DNA from: Neocallimastix lanati (nom. inval.)
Lineage: Eukaryota > Neocallimastigomycota > Neocallimastigomycetes > Neocallimastigales > Neocallimastigaceae
Reading direction: 5' to 3'
DNA: 42,500 nt
Assembly (NCBI GenBank): GCA_016946835.1
Contig: JACVTC010000067.1
Location: 430,001 to 472,500 of the forward strand
Shown here in pieces: positions 1-21,815 of the stretch. Position numbers and translations under genes: made by a program. The notes beneath the pieces are model-generated. The model searched no databases, had not been told where the DNA came from, and worked only from the letters and a program-made list of their open reading frames with translations. Position 1 is the first letter of the stretch. Each line of letters opens with the position of its first letter.

Positions 1-105
1 ATTAAATTGTTATAATATATTTTTTAGATAATACTATAAAATATTATATCTATTTATTATAATCATTATATATATTTCATTTATATATATATATTATTAA
101 TATAC

Positions 106-8996
<8,891 letters not shown>

Positions 8997-10257
8997 TTAT
9001 TTTCCTTCATCCATTTTTTCTGTTGTATCTTTTTGTGGTAAAGTATTTTTTAAATGTTCCTGAATTGCTGCCATTGGATTATTTTTGAACTCGTTAAGCT
9101 TTAAAATATTTTGAAAACGAACCATTTCCTGTATACTTTAATTAAAATGAAAATATAAAATAAAAAAATAAAAATAAAAAAATTAAAAAAATAAAAATTA
9201 ATGTATATTAAAATTATTACTAATGAAAAGTGTTTAATGTATTAAGTTATAATTCCTAATTATAATATTTACGCTAAATTTTTTCTTGTATTCTTTGATA
9301 ATTTTGGAGCTACACCACTTTTATCCGCATTAACAATATCTTCATGAACGATATCGATAGCATCTTTAATCTGATTTAATGAAATTTGAGTCTTTGTCTT
9401 CTTCTTTTTTGAATAGGCTTGATTTAATTCTTTTATTAGGTTATTATTAATAATAAATTCATATTATATGATAAACATTATTACAAAAATTATTAGTATA
9501 TATAAAATAAGATACGAAAAATTAAAAGAAATATTGAATTTTTTTTATAATAAAAAAAAACTTACTATTCAACCAATTTTCATGTCTCTGTCTTCTTCTA
9601 TCCTTTTTTAATTCAGCTAACTTTTATTTATTAAATAATTATTATATATTATAGTTTTATTAATAATAATTTATTATAATTTAAAAAAAAAAATAAAATA
9701 AAATAAAATAAAATAAAACGAAAAAATTAATTTATATAATTCTCCTTTTTTTTTACTTAATATTTATAACATTTTCAATATTGTTTTAATTCAAATACTT
9801 TCAAAAATATTTTAATATTATATATATTAATATTGTATTTAAATCTCATTTTAAATTTTATTATTTGCTATTCAATGGAAATTCGTTTCCTATAATAAAA
9901 TATATCGTTCCGATATATTATTCCATTTTTATTTAAAATTATTCAATAACAAAGAAATTATTATGAATTATTATTTCTAATATCTCTTTCTTTCTTTCAT
10001 TCTTTTTTTTTTTTTTTTTTTTTAATTTAAACTGAATTTCTAATTTAAATTTCTTCATACTAAATCTGCATTTTACAAAATTTTATTTTCTTTAAAAAAA
10101 ATATAAATAAAATATTTACATTTTCTATTTTACTATCTTCAGAAGTAGTAAACTTTTTTACAGCGTTGTCTTGTACTGAAAAAGGACGATTAGAAATATG
10201 GGATGAATCAATTGGTCTAGCATGATATCTAGTTCTCTCTCTTTTTATTTTTGGCAT
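8997..10257 (-). CDS. SLX9: Ribosome biogenesis protein SLX9 (FAM207A family)
   Basis: Small basic nucleolar protein; in yeast Slx9 helps early pre-40S/ITS1 processing and export (family knowledge). Exons in transcript order: 10120-10257, 9566-9620, 9273-9429, 8997-9135. All introns are GT-AG and the joined frame is open, giving 162 residues. Visible: the basic N-terminus MPKIKRERTRYHARPID; a KKDRRRQRHENWLNKL block; a lysine-rich AYSKKKKTKTQ stretch; and the diagnostic C-terminal block MVRFQNILKLNEFKNNPMAA followed by IQEHLKNTL, the best-conserved SLX9 signature. The start is the only ATG that leads into this frame. It lies on the same strand as RPC1 but 2.3 kb upstream of it, so it is transcribed separately. 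The family call rests mainly on the C-terminal signature. Confidence 0.9.
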
Positions 10258-10658
10258 CTTCTAAATAAAATATTTAATATATATTAAAATTTTTCAAAAT
10301 ATTAAAAATTAATATTAATAAAAAAAATAAAAATAATAATAAGTTAATTATTAAATTTAATTTATTTTTATATAATTAAATATTCTAAATATATATGAAT
10401 TATTAATAATTATAATTTCTATTTAGAAATTTATACCATTGATAATATGTTAGCAAATATTGAATTTTATATATGAAAAATTATTATTATTATATATATA
10501 TATATATTTATTATTATTATTGTATTTATTGTATTTATTTAATGAAAAACAACAGTAGATATTATTATTAATTAAAACTTACATTTAACAAAAATTAATT
10601 TTAAAATCTATATATATTATATATTATTTGAAGGACTTAAAATAATAAGAAATTAAAG

Positions 10659-10689
<31 letters not shown>

Positions 10690-10763
10690 TATATTTAATA
10701 TTTAAGGATTAGAACATGATACCTTAATTATTGATACATTTATTTATTTACTTATTTATCCAC

Positions 10764-10798
<35 letters not shown>

Positions 10799-10930
10799 TA
10801 AAAATATTTTTATAAATAAAGTCATTGCTCTATTCAAAAAATTATTTATATATTAATTTTTGATTTACTATATGAAAGATAATTTTATATTAAACTGTTA
10901 AAATGAAAATAAAATGATTTATAATTGAAA

Positions 10931-10965
<35 letters not shown>

Positions 10966-11233
10966 AAATTGTAAATTGAAAGGTATATTATTTAGAATTA
11001 ATTTTTATATTTAATAAACATTATTTTAATAACCAAAATACTTTTAACAAAATATATATATATATAACAGAGTGCTAAATATGTGAAACCATAAAATATA
11101 TATATATAAATGAATATTATTTATAATTAATTTTATTTTTAATAAACGTAATTTTATTAATCAAAATATTTTCAATAAATAAATATATATATAACATATT
11201 ATATATATATAAAAATAGGTAGAGGTATTATAA

Positions 11234-11421
11234 ATAATCATTCATATATTTTTACACTCATTTCATTATATTCAAAATAAATAATCATTCATATATTTTT
11301 ACACTCATTTCATTATATTCAAAATAAATAATCATTCATATATTTTTACACTCATTTCATTATATTCAAAATAAATAATCATTCATATATTTTTACACTC
11401 ATTTCATTATATTCAAAATAA
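11234..11421. repeat. 47-bp tandem repeat, four copies
   Basis: Four head-to-tail copies of a 47-bp unit that starts ATAATCATTCATATATTTTT; copies begin at 11234, 11281, 11328 and 11375 and are nearly identical. No open frame spans the array. Near-identity implies recent expansion or homogenisation. Confidence 0.95.
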
Positions 11422-12000
11422 TTAATATCGGACAGTCAAAATTGTTTAATTAAAATAAATATAAAATTATATTATTTAAAGATTTACTTTTACTAATATT
11501 ATTATTTATTTATATTAATTGTAGTAAAAATTAAAATTAATAAAACATAAAATGATATTAAATAATCATAAATTTATTTAAATTAATAAAAATTATTTTT
11601 ACTAATATTATTACAACAATTAATAATTAAAAAAATAAATAATGAAATTATAATTATAATAATAAATAATTATTATTGGAAAGAAACATTAAAAGTTATT
11701 ATTTATAAGTTATAATTTAAAAGCATTTTAAAGAGAGGTCTACTTCCGTATATATAAAAATGATATATAAAATTATTAATGATTTATAAAGTTATTTATT
11801 ATTTAATATTTAATACACATATCATCATAAATCCTAACTATAAAGATAACATTTGTTCCAAAAATGTTTACTAAATAAAAAATTAACAAAAAATCATATA
11901 AAAACTATATTATGTCACATCACTCTTAAAAAAATTTTTTTTATTATTATCATGTATATCATATATATATATATTGAATTTATATTACTTAAATTTACAT

Positions 12001-12086
12001 TATGTATCAAAAACTGAATTAAACAAATCCAAATAACAAATTTAAATTATGTATCAAAAACTGAATTAAACAAATCCAAATAACTA
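12001..12086. repeat. 47-bp direct repeat, two copies
   Basis: Copies begin at 12001 and 12048 with TATGTATCAAAAACTGAATT and are identical for about 38 bases. The period is the same 47 bp as the array at 11234, but the sequence is unrelated. Confidence 0.93.
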
Positions 12087-12150
12087 ATATGGGAAAAATA
12101 GTACAAATTACAATTATATTAAATATTTAATTATTATTAAAATTATTATT

Positions 12151-12560
12151 CTAATTTATTTATTATTTATTATTTATTATTTATTATTCAATTATTTATT
12201 ATTTATTATTTATTATTTACTATTAGTTATTTATTATTTATTATTTATTATTTATTATTTATTATTTATTATTTATTATTTATTATTTATTATTTATTAT
12301 TTATTATTTATTATTTATTATTTATTATTTATTATTTATTATTTATTATTTATTATTTATTATTTATTATTATTTATTATTTATTATTTATTATTTATTA
12401 TTTATTATTTATTATTTATTATTTATTATTTATTATTTATTATTTATTATTTATTATTTATTATTTATTATTTATTATTTATTATTTATTATTTATTATT
12501 TATTATTTATTATTATTTATTATTCAATTATTTATTATTTATTTTTAATTATTTATTTTT
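12151..12560. repeat. (TTATTTA)n heptanucleotide array
   Basis: Roughly 400 bp of tandem TTATTTA units with a few phase slips and interruptions such as TTCAATTATT. The same heptamer forms arrays at 14085 and 19076. Confidence 0.95.
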
Positions 12561-12695
12561 TATTATTTATTATTTATTATGTATGATTATTAATGATTAT
12601 TATTATTTATTATTAGTATGTATTGTTATTAATCCATATCAAATATTAACAATAATTCATAAAATATAATAATATATTAATTCATGAGTAGATTT

Positions 12696-12797
12696 TTTTT
12701 TAGTTTATATGGGGAGTTGAGAGCGTCGACGCCGTACCGGTATGGCAGTTAATCATACACCCATATTACTATATGGGGAAGACCAAAGTCTTCAGTC

Positions 12798-12838
<41 letters not shown>

Positions 12839-12848
12839 TTAGTTTATA
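12696..12848 (+). mobile_element. Short hairpin-rich retroposed element with poly(A) tail and 14-bp target duplication (copy 1)
   Basis: A body of about 90 bp (12710-12800) is followed by an A run of about 34. It is flanked by the identical 14-mer TTTTTTAGTTTATA at 12696-12709 and 12835-12848, a target-site duplication. A-tail plus target duplication is the mark of target-primed reverse transcription. The body is far richer in G+C than its surroundings and carries four successive foldbacks: GCGTCGACGC (12723-12732), GCCGTACCGGTATGGC (12731-12746), CCCATAT..ATATGGG (around 12760-12777) and GAAGACCAAAGTCTTC (12779-12794). No clear pol III A/B boxes and no coding frame. Either a SINE-like element or the retroposed copy of a structured RNA. 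Confidence 0.8.
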
Positions 12849-12991
12849 ATAAAATAATTATAATAGTTAATATCACTCATAACTAATTGTTTTAAAAATT
12901 ATATGAATAATATAAGTTATATAATATTAAGAAAAAAAAAAAGGTCATATTTTTTTAAAATATATACAGATGTTCTTTTTTACCTTTTCAA

Positions 12992-13033
<42 letters not shown>

Positions 13034-13057
13034 GCCATTTTTTTTAATAACTAATTC

Positions 13058-13104
13058 ATATCATTCCCTCATTAATAATACTATTATTAATGAGGGAATG
13101 ATAT
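13058..13104. repeat. Perfect 22-bp-stem hairpin with 3-nt loop
   Basis: Arms 13058-13079 and 13083-13104 are exact reverse complements, separated by ACT. The stem contains the relatively GC-rich CATTCCCTC. A transcript of either strand would fold into a near-perfect short hairpin. Confidence 0.93.
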
Positions 13105-14084
13105 ATACTATTATTTATATTTTATTTATTTTTATTTATTCATTTATATATGTAAATATTTTCATATTTTATTTCATTTCATTTTACTTGATATCTCTCC
13201 ATCATAAAGTTGTTTCATGTAACTTGAAACTTTATATATATATATTTTTTTTGTTTTGTTTTTTTTGTTTTCTCATATTTTTTTTTTTGTTATGAAAAAA
13301 TTATTAAAGATAATATTATATTATAAAAATAAATGTATATAATAATATAGAATTATGTACATAAAAAAAAATAAAATAAAAAATATATAAAAAATGTTTA
13401 TAGTTTATCTTTCAATTAAAATATTTTTAACCACCCTGGGTTTCTTTCTTTTATTAATTTTTTTTTATTTTTATTACTTTTTATGATTCCAATTTAATTT
13501 ATAAAAAAAATTAAAAAAGGGAGAATAACCACAAGAAATATTTTATTTCATTTTATTTTTAAAATAATTAATTGATACTATTAAAATAGAATAATAGAAT
13601 ATAATAATAAATAATAATTAATAATTAAAAATAATTATAAATAATAATAAATAATAATAAAAATAATAATTAAAATCATAATAATAATTGTATATAATAA
13701 AAGTATTTTTTTTTATATTTTATTTAAATTTACATCCATTTAATAAAAAAAAGCTCTATTTAAAGTTATGCATTTTGTGTAACATATCATGATAATATTT
13801 AAAGTTTAAATTTAATTTAATATTTAAACCGTTTAAAAAAAAATTAAAATAAAATAAAATGAAATAAAATAAAAATAAAATTTAATGGTTCAATATATGA
13901 ACAAATATAAAAATAATAAAAAAAAAATTAAAAGGTTCAATTTAATATATCATAAATTAAAAATTGATTTGTAATATATAGATTTTGGTCTTTTTTATAT
14001 ATATTTATTTTATATATGAATTATAAAATAGTAACCATAATAATAATATTTAAATATCTTTTAATATTGAGTTTATTTATTTAT

Positions 14085-14480
14085 TTATTTATTTATTTAT
14101 TATTTATTATTTATTTATTATTTATTATTTATTATTTATTATTTATTATTTATTATTTATTATTTATTATTTATTATTTATTATTTATTATTTATTATTT
14201 ATTATTTATTATTTATTATTTATTATTTATTATTTATTATTTATTATTTATTATTTATTATTTATTATTTATTATTTATTATTTATTATTTATTATTTAT
14301 TATTTATTATTTATTATTTATTATTTATTATTTATTATTTATTATTTATTATTTATTATTTATTATTTATTATTTATTATTAATTATTTATTATTTATTA
14401 TTTATTATTTATTATTTATTACTAATTATTAATTATTAATTATTAATTAGTATTTATTATTTATTATTTATTATTTATTT
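14085..14480. repeat. (TTATTTA)n heptanucleotide array
   Basis: Long near-perfect array of the same heptamer as at 12151, ending in mixed TTAATTA units. Seven-base units read in threes give a seven-residue translated repeat (LLFIIYY) in an apparent open frame, which is a by-product of the repeat. Confidence 0.95.
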
Positions 14481-15527
14481 ATTTATTTATTATTTATTTA
14501 TTTATTTTTAATAGTATTGCATATTACTATTATAATAATAAATATATAGATATAGGATGTATATAGAAAGATATAAAATCTAAATTATTATAATTTCATG
14601 CATTTCAAAACAAACAAAGATTAATAGGTGTATCACTTCAAACAGGAAAAATTTTTTATAATTAATTAACGAATAATATTAAAATTCTATTCTATTTTAT
14701 TAGTATTTAAAGTTTTCAATTTTTTTATTTGAATAAAGCTTTTCAAATTAAAAATTGAAAAAGATTCAAAACAAATGCTATATTAAAGAAACAAATAATA
14801 ATAATAATAATATTAAAAAAAAATTACAAAATTAATTTACAGTTTTATATTTAAAGGTTTATCATATCTTTTTTTTTTTTTCATTAAATTTTATTTCTAT
14901 TTTTTTATATAATTATTATTATTATTTTTTATTTTATTTTATTTTATTTATTTTCATTTAATGAATTCTTTCTTTTCTAATTTAATACAAACTAAAATTC
15001 ATACAAAGAATTTAATTTTTAGAGGAACAACAGAAATGAGCTTAAAAAAAAATATAATGAATAAAATGAAATTTTAATTATTTATTGTTTTTACTTATTA
15101 ATGTAAAATATCAAAAGTGAGAATAACCTATATTAAATAAAAACCAAATATTTTAAATAAATTAAAATATATATGTATATATTGATTTTTTTATATATAT
15201 TATTTTTAAAAAAATAATAAAAAGAATTGATGTAATAATAAGGGTAATAAATTTTAAAATAATACTCTCTTTAATTTAAGTAATTGAATATTATATTTTA
15301 AACCGAATAGAAATTATAACATAATTGAATAATTTCAAAGTAAATAACAAAAAATATTTATTAATAGAAAGTTTTAACATTAAATCTTACAATTAAGAAC
15401 TTTAATTGTAAAAAAGTTAAAAAGAATAAGCAAACCAAAAATATATCAATAAAATCAACTATATTCATAATAATAAATTTAGTTTATATAAAGCTTTTTC
15501 TTAAATTGAATACAATACTCAAAAATT

Positions 15528-17891
15528 ATGGCAATAGTTAGATACATATTTTTATTTCTTTTATATTTATCATATATAAAAGTTTCAAATGGAGTAAATA
15601 TAGGTGAAAATAGTATAGAATATGACTCGTTCAATAAATTTGAGTATAAAGTTGGTGAAGAAATCACATTTTTCAAATATACAGATATAAAAGGTATTAG
15701 AAGTGATGAATGTATAGCTATTTATGAAGCAATTCTTTATTACCAAGATAATAGTCCAGCTTCTTATATAGACTACTATTTTAGTTCTTTTGATACTATT
15801 GTTGCAATTATACCAGATGTTCCACCCAGCAATGATTATTCAATAGCCTTTAAAATCGGATCATACTATTCCGATACTTATTTATATTCCCATCGTTTTA
15901 AGATTATTCCAGGTGGTAAAATAAAAAAAATGCCATCACATATAGATGCTTGTGGTTATAAAAGAGTTTCAATTTATGGAGAAGATATTCCAAAGCAAAA
16001 AACAAAAGCAAAAACAAAAAAAGGTAAAATATAGTTTTATTATAATTTAATATTTTTTTTTTTTTTTTGAAAAAAAAAAAAAAAAAAAAAAAAAAAACTA
16101 AAATACAATATTGTTATTTTTCAATAATTTTTAAAATGTTATTTATTTGAAATTATATATTAATTTATTTAAAACATTAAAAAAAAAAATAAAAAATAAA
16201 AAATAAAATAAAAAAAATAAAAATAAAACAGAAAATAAAGCAAACAAAACAAGTAAATATTATTATATTATTAATGCAACATCATTTTTATATCATAAAA
16301 TTAATTCAAACTAATTAATCTTCAATATTTATATATATATATATTTTCAAATTTTTTAAAAAAAAATGGTTATAATCATACAAACACCAGCAAGTAAAAT
16401 ATCAACATAAAAAAAAAAAAAAAAAGATCAATATTTATATTTCACAACATATATATGTTTATGTATAATTATTTTGAACATTTTTAATGATGTCTATCTA
16501 CATTACTAATGTCTAAATATATATATATATATATTTTAAATGTCATAATTTTTAGATAATTCCACAATAACTACTACAAATACAACATCTATTGTACCAA
16601 CAACTCTAGGTAAACTTATATATGAATCATATTAATAATTAAATAATAAATAAATAAATAATTAAATAATTAATTAATTAATTAATTAATTATAAAATAA
16701 CGATGATAATTATCATAAAATTAACTGAATTATATATATATATTTATTTTAGATTCGGAAAATAAGAATAATTCTAATTCAAATGATGAAAATAAATATA
16801 ATAAAAGCACAATAAATAATCAAGTCAAAGCACCCTTAAATGTCTTTAAACAAGATTCATCAAATACTGATAAAAAATCAAATATATTAAACTATATTGT
16901 GGTCTTTATGTAAGTAATAATGGTTATATTTTTTTTTTTTTTTAATTAATATATTCAAAACAAAATTGATGATAAAGTTTTAAATTTATTCAATAAATAA
17001 ATAATAGATATATTTCTCTTATTTGTTTTTAATATAATTTGATATAATAATTTTAATATAGACTTTTATTATTATCATTATTTTATTATAATTTTATCAT
17101 TATTATATTATTATTATTATATTATTATTATATATTATTATTATTATTATTATTCTAATAATTATTATTTTAATAAACAATTATATATAAATATTAGTAC
17201 TGGTGCATGTTTTTGTGGGTTAGTTGTTGTAGGCTATATTTATATTAATAAAAACGGAAGAGAAAAAAGAGGTACCAAATTAGAAAGTATAAGTGATAAT
17301 AATAGTGATTATTTGCCATCACCAAAAATGGATGATAATAGTAATGTAGAATTAACTATCCCATCAGATTATAAGTATCAACCAAATATTCAAAATATCA
17401 AAAATAAAGATAATATTAAAAATGAAGAAATTCCTGAGAGTAATCATTCAATAAAAACTCAAATAACTGGTGGTACTAACGCTAATAGTACAACTGAAAT
17501 TATGACCCCTAAATTTAATTCTTCAAGAGATCTTGTTAATATATCCTCACCAATAGCAACAATAGATAAAAGATTAACTATACGAAGTGACGCTTCATTT
17601 GTTCCATCTAGTAATTTATTATCAAGTGTAGTAAGTCTTTCAACCCAAAATTACTCACCAAATGTTCCATCTGTTAATGTATTGGAACCTATTGAAACAC
17701 CTTCCACAGAAATTAAATTTGTTGCAACTTCATCCTATCAACCAAAAAATAGTAATGAAATTGCTGTGTCCAGTTTAGATATTATTTATTTAGTTGGTTA
17801 TGTTGACGAAACCTACGCTCAAATTCTTAATATAACAAGTAATAATTACGGTATTATTCCAATTAGTGAATTAAATAAAATTCAACCATAA
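15528..17891 (+). CDS. Single-pass membrane protein: signal peptide, KNH-like ectodomain, TM helix, cytoplasmic SH3-like domain
   Basis: Exons 15528-16023, 16232-16252, 16556-16609, 16753-16909, 17198-17891, all GT-AG and in frame, give 473 residues. Residues 1-22 (MAIVRYIFLFLLYLSYIKVS..) are a signal peptide. About 35-130 resembles the Ser/Thr-rich GPI-anchored/Kre9-KNH beta-sandwich of fungal surface proteins: F-x-Y-K-V-G-E near the start, PPSNDYSIAFKIG, then YLYSHRFKIIPGG. A Lys-rich then Thr/Asn-rich linker follows, rich in N-x-S/T sites. A hydrophobic helix lies at about 234-260 (NYIVVFITGACFCGLVVVGY) with a positive NKNGREKRG stop-transfer, so the C-terminal half is cytoplasmic. About 413-470 fits an SH3 fold (SYQ.., LDIIYLVGYVDETYAQIL, YGIIPISEL). 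The ATG is the first in frame after upstream stops. Likely a surface sensor or adaptor; ligand unknown. Least certain: the 21-nt exon. Confidence 0.85.
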
Positions 17892-18038
17892 AATAAATTA
17901 TAATAAAACCAATGAAATTTAAAAAAAAAATAAAATAAAATAAAATAAAATAAAATAAAATTAAAATAAAATTAAAATTAATAAAAAAAATAATAATAAT
18001 AATAATAAAAAATAAAAAATAAAAATAATAATAAATAA

Positions 18039-18097
<59 letters not shown>

Positions 18098-18449
18098 ATA
18101 AAAAAAAACAAATTATTGAATAGTTAATATTATTTCGATAATAGTAATAATATATAATAAAATATTTTAAATGATATACCCTAAATGTTTTATATATATA
18201 TTTTATGTAATAATATAATTAAATATTACTAAATTATAATATAATTATTAAATATTACTATATTATAATTAAATTATTAAATATTAATATATTATAATAT
18301 AATAATAAAAACAAAAGTTTTACAATTAATATTAATAAAATAAGCTTAACAAATATTTTAAAATAAATAGTCATAATATAATTGTATAATTTTATAATAC
18401 ATATATGTTATTATTTTTAGAAAAAAAATATAAATAAGTATAATATAAT

Positions 18450-18660
18450 TTCCACTTCAGTAGAAGTATCATTTAACTGAAATAGTCTTTCCAATTTTTA
18501 TTTTTGTGGTTAGTACTTTAAATATTAGCTTTACTTAGAGAGAGAAATCCTCGTCAATCCTAAAATGGTATGACAAAGACTCTAATAAGAGCCTGATAGG
18601 TTTATGGGAAAAATTGAGGTCCTACTTACCTCTCATCTCGTTAATCCCGGTCTTTTAACA
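18450..18660. other. GC-enriched unique island, unidentified (possible structured RNA or decayed element)
   Basis: About 200 bases of mixed composition in otherwise A/T-only spacer. Short foldbacks are visible: CTCT/AGAG (18580-18583 with 18588-18591) and GAGGT/ACCTC (18616-18620 with 18628-18632). No open frame of useful length on either strand. I looked for U1, U2, U4, U5, U6, 5S, SRP, RNase P and tRNA signatures and found none convincing. Confidence 0.4.
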
Positions 18661-19075
18661 AAAATTAACAAAAATAAAAGATCAAAGATTTATATATGTA
18701 TTTTTATTTTATATAGAAAAATATAAAATCAAAAATTATCCATTATTAAATTAATGTTATATATTATATTATATTATATATAAAAAAAGAACTTCTAATT
18801 TTATTAATAAATATTTATAAAATATTATTTATTTATTATTATTTATTTACATTGTTTTTATTAATAAATTATATTTATTAATAAAATTAATATTACATGA
18901 ATAAAGATGTGTTTTTTTATACAAATTAAAATTAAATTTTAAATAGAAATATGTAAGAAAGTAATAATTATATGAGTAATATACATAAAACATAAAATTA
19001 ATTGGATATATTTTAAAAAATTTATGTTATTATTATAATATCAAGTGATTATTTATTTTTAATACTTTTTATTAT

Positions 19076-19540
19076 TTATTTTATTTATTATTTATTATTT
19101 ATTATTTATTATATTTAGTATTTATTATTTATTATTTATTATTTATTATTTATTATCCATGATTATTTATTATAAATAGTTTTTTATTTATTAATTATTT
19201 ATTATTTATTATTTATTATTTATTATTTATTATTTATTATTTATTATTTATTATTTATTATTTATTATTTATTATTTATTATTCAATTATTATTTATTAT
19301 TTATTATTTATTATTTATTATTTATTATTTATTATTTATTATTTATTATTTATTATTTATTATTTATTATTTATTATTTATTATTTATTATTTATTATTT
19401 ATTATTTATTATTTATTATTTATTATTTATTATTTATTATTTATTATTTATTATTTATTATTTATTATTTATTATTTATTATTTATTATTTATTATTTAT
19501 TATTTATTATTTATTATTTATTATTTATTTATTATTTAAT
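19076..19540. repeat. (TTATTTA)n heptanucleotide array
   Basis: Third array of the same heptamer, over 400 bp, with interruptions near 19155-19190 and 19282. It is intergenic and in the same orientation as the other two. Confidence 0.95.
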
Positions 19541-20642
19541 TATTTATAATAGTATTTTTTAAATTTTGTATACATAAATGTTTGATAATAATTGAAATTT
19601 AATAAACTATGGATGATACTATAAAATTATTATATTTAAAGTCAAATGTATATTTATATATATTACAAAATATAATTATATATAAAAAAAAATTATATAT
19701 TAAATATCAAGTAACTAATAAATTATACAATATTATAATAATATAATTAATATATATATAAAAATTATTGTAGTTTAAAAATATCATTTTTAAAGTAATA
19801 ATAAAACATTAAATAAAAATAAAATAAAGAATTTGTAATATGGTTGAATAGCAATAGATTATTATTGAAGCAATTGAAATTCAATATTTAATATAATAAT
19901 TATACTAAGCTTATATTATAAATATTATTATAAATATTATTTCATTATTAATTTCTATTCTTTTATATTATTTCATATGCTATAAACAATAATAAAAAAA
20001 TAAATAATAATAAAAGAGAAGAAAAAAAAAAGTTATAATTCTATAAAAATTACATATATATATATATAACTTTTATTTTTTTTTTTTTTATTTTCATTCA
20101 TACAAATTTACTTTATTTTATTTTATTTAAATTTTCTTATGGTTAATTAAATTTTTATTTTTCTTAGTCATTAATTACATTTAGGTAAAGCGAATATAAA
20201 ATCTGTTTATATATTTAATCAAAATCAAAATAAAAATAAAAATAAATACTTAATAATAAATAATAAATAATAAAAGGGTTGATTCAAAATATATGAAAAT
20301 ATTCAAAATTATACCTATTATTAATTTGAAATTTACAGGATATTCTCAATAATAATACTACATTTATATTTATATATATATATATATATAATATAGAAAA
20401 CCAGTATTTCTAATAGCAATATAAACATTGATTTTAACAAAAAAAATAATAATAAAATAAAATAAGTTTTAGTAAAATAGTTCATTTGATTTACTTATTT
20501 AGCAGTATATTTAGTATTACTATTGAATATAATATATATATAATGAAAATTCAATATATCAATTATTATTATGATTTTTTTTTTTAATCACATTATTTAT
20601 AATTAATCATTCAAAAGATAATATTAAATATAATGCATAATA

Positions 20643-20673
<31 letters not shown>

Positions 20674-20890
20674 GAATAAGTAAATAAATATTCAATAATA
20701 TTAAAATAAAATAATTAATAAAAGAATTTAAAAACTTAAAATAAGAAATTATTTGCTTAGCATATTAATAGATTATCTTATAATAATTATCAACAAAAAT
20801 AACATATTTATAGATTAAAATAATTTTAATATATAATATTTTAAAATATTCATATTTTTACATAGACTAATCTTTCATTATTATTTTTTC

Positions 20891-20925
<35 letters not shown>

Positions 20926-21283
20926 ATATATACTATTTTTTTGAAATTATAAATTAGCAATAAATTTAATTAAACGAAAAAATCAACATAATTTAATTAA
21001 TAAAAAAATTAATATTTAAATCAAATAGCAAATAATATTACAAAATATTACCTTATTTTTATTTATTTGATAAAAGTGTTTTATTTACAATTTTTAACAG
21101 TACTTTTATGTATATAAAATTATTTGGAATAAAATTTGTTAATATTTTTAAACAAACAAGATAATAAACTTCAGTATATAATTTACATTCCACATATATA
21201 CTCACACACACATTTTCATATACACATACACATTCATAAACATAACATAATTGTATAAATAAAATAGTTTTATTTCTGTCCTC

Positions 21284-21778
21284 ATGGAAATGAATAATCA
21301 AAATATAAATGAGCTACGTGATATTTCCTCAATTGCAATATATCCGAATCCAGAACACATCGATCTTTCGAATAAACATGACTCTGAACAAATTGTAGAA
21401 ATTAGTCCAAATAGAAGATACGCAAAGGTAAGACACATTATTATTATGATTATCAAACATATTATTTTATCACTAAAAATTGAATTTATATAAAAAATAA
21501 AAGAATTTAAAAACATAAACAATATTATGAATCGATAATGTATTATCAATATTTACATATATATATATCTACAATAAATAATTGATTAATTAATAAGAAT
21601 TATCAAATATTGAATTTATATATAAAATGAAAAAGTTTAAATACATAAATGATATTATGAATCAATAATTATATTTTCAATATTTATAAATATACATATA
21701 TGTATATATACAATGTATTTTTCAATAAATAATTAATAAGAAATCTTTATTAAAATCAATATGTATATATAAAATAAT

Positions 21779-21815
<37 letters not shown>

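Larger units (their letters stand above)
10258..15527. other. Repeat-rich intergenic region
   Basis: No supportable protein gene. It holds the SLX9 upstream region, long A runs (10933-10962, 12801-12834, 12998-13030), heptamer arrays, two sets of 47-bp repeats, a small retroposed element and a perfect hairpin, each listed separately. The rest is A/T-rich sequence in which I see no further structure. Confidence 0.7.
17892..21283. other. Intergenic region between the SH3 membrane protein and WNK
   Basis: No gene seen apart from a GC-enriched island (18450-18660) and a heptamer array (19076-19540). (TA)n and (AAT)n runs occur at 17990-18090. The last 230 bases before the WNK ATG carry CA/TG-rich patches (21185-21240), probably WNK promoter or 5' UTR. 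Confidence 0.65.

Noticed and set aside
14016-14432. 138-residue open frame of LLFIIYY repeats
   Set aside because: It is the translation of the (TTATTTA)n array; any heptamer without a stop in frame gives a seven-residue periodic peptide.
15479-15676. 65-residue minus-strand frame
   Set aside because: Antisense of the first exon of the KNH-like membrane protein.
16385-16396. Possible 3-nt micro-exon (CAG|CAA|GTAAAA) in the KNH protein gene
   Set aside because: It keeps frame, but the gene is also in frame without it, and such a motif is expected by chance.
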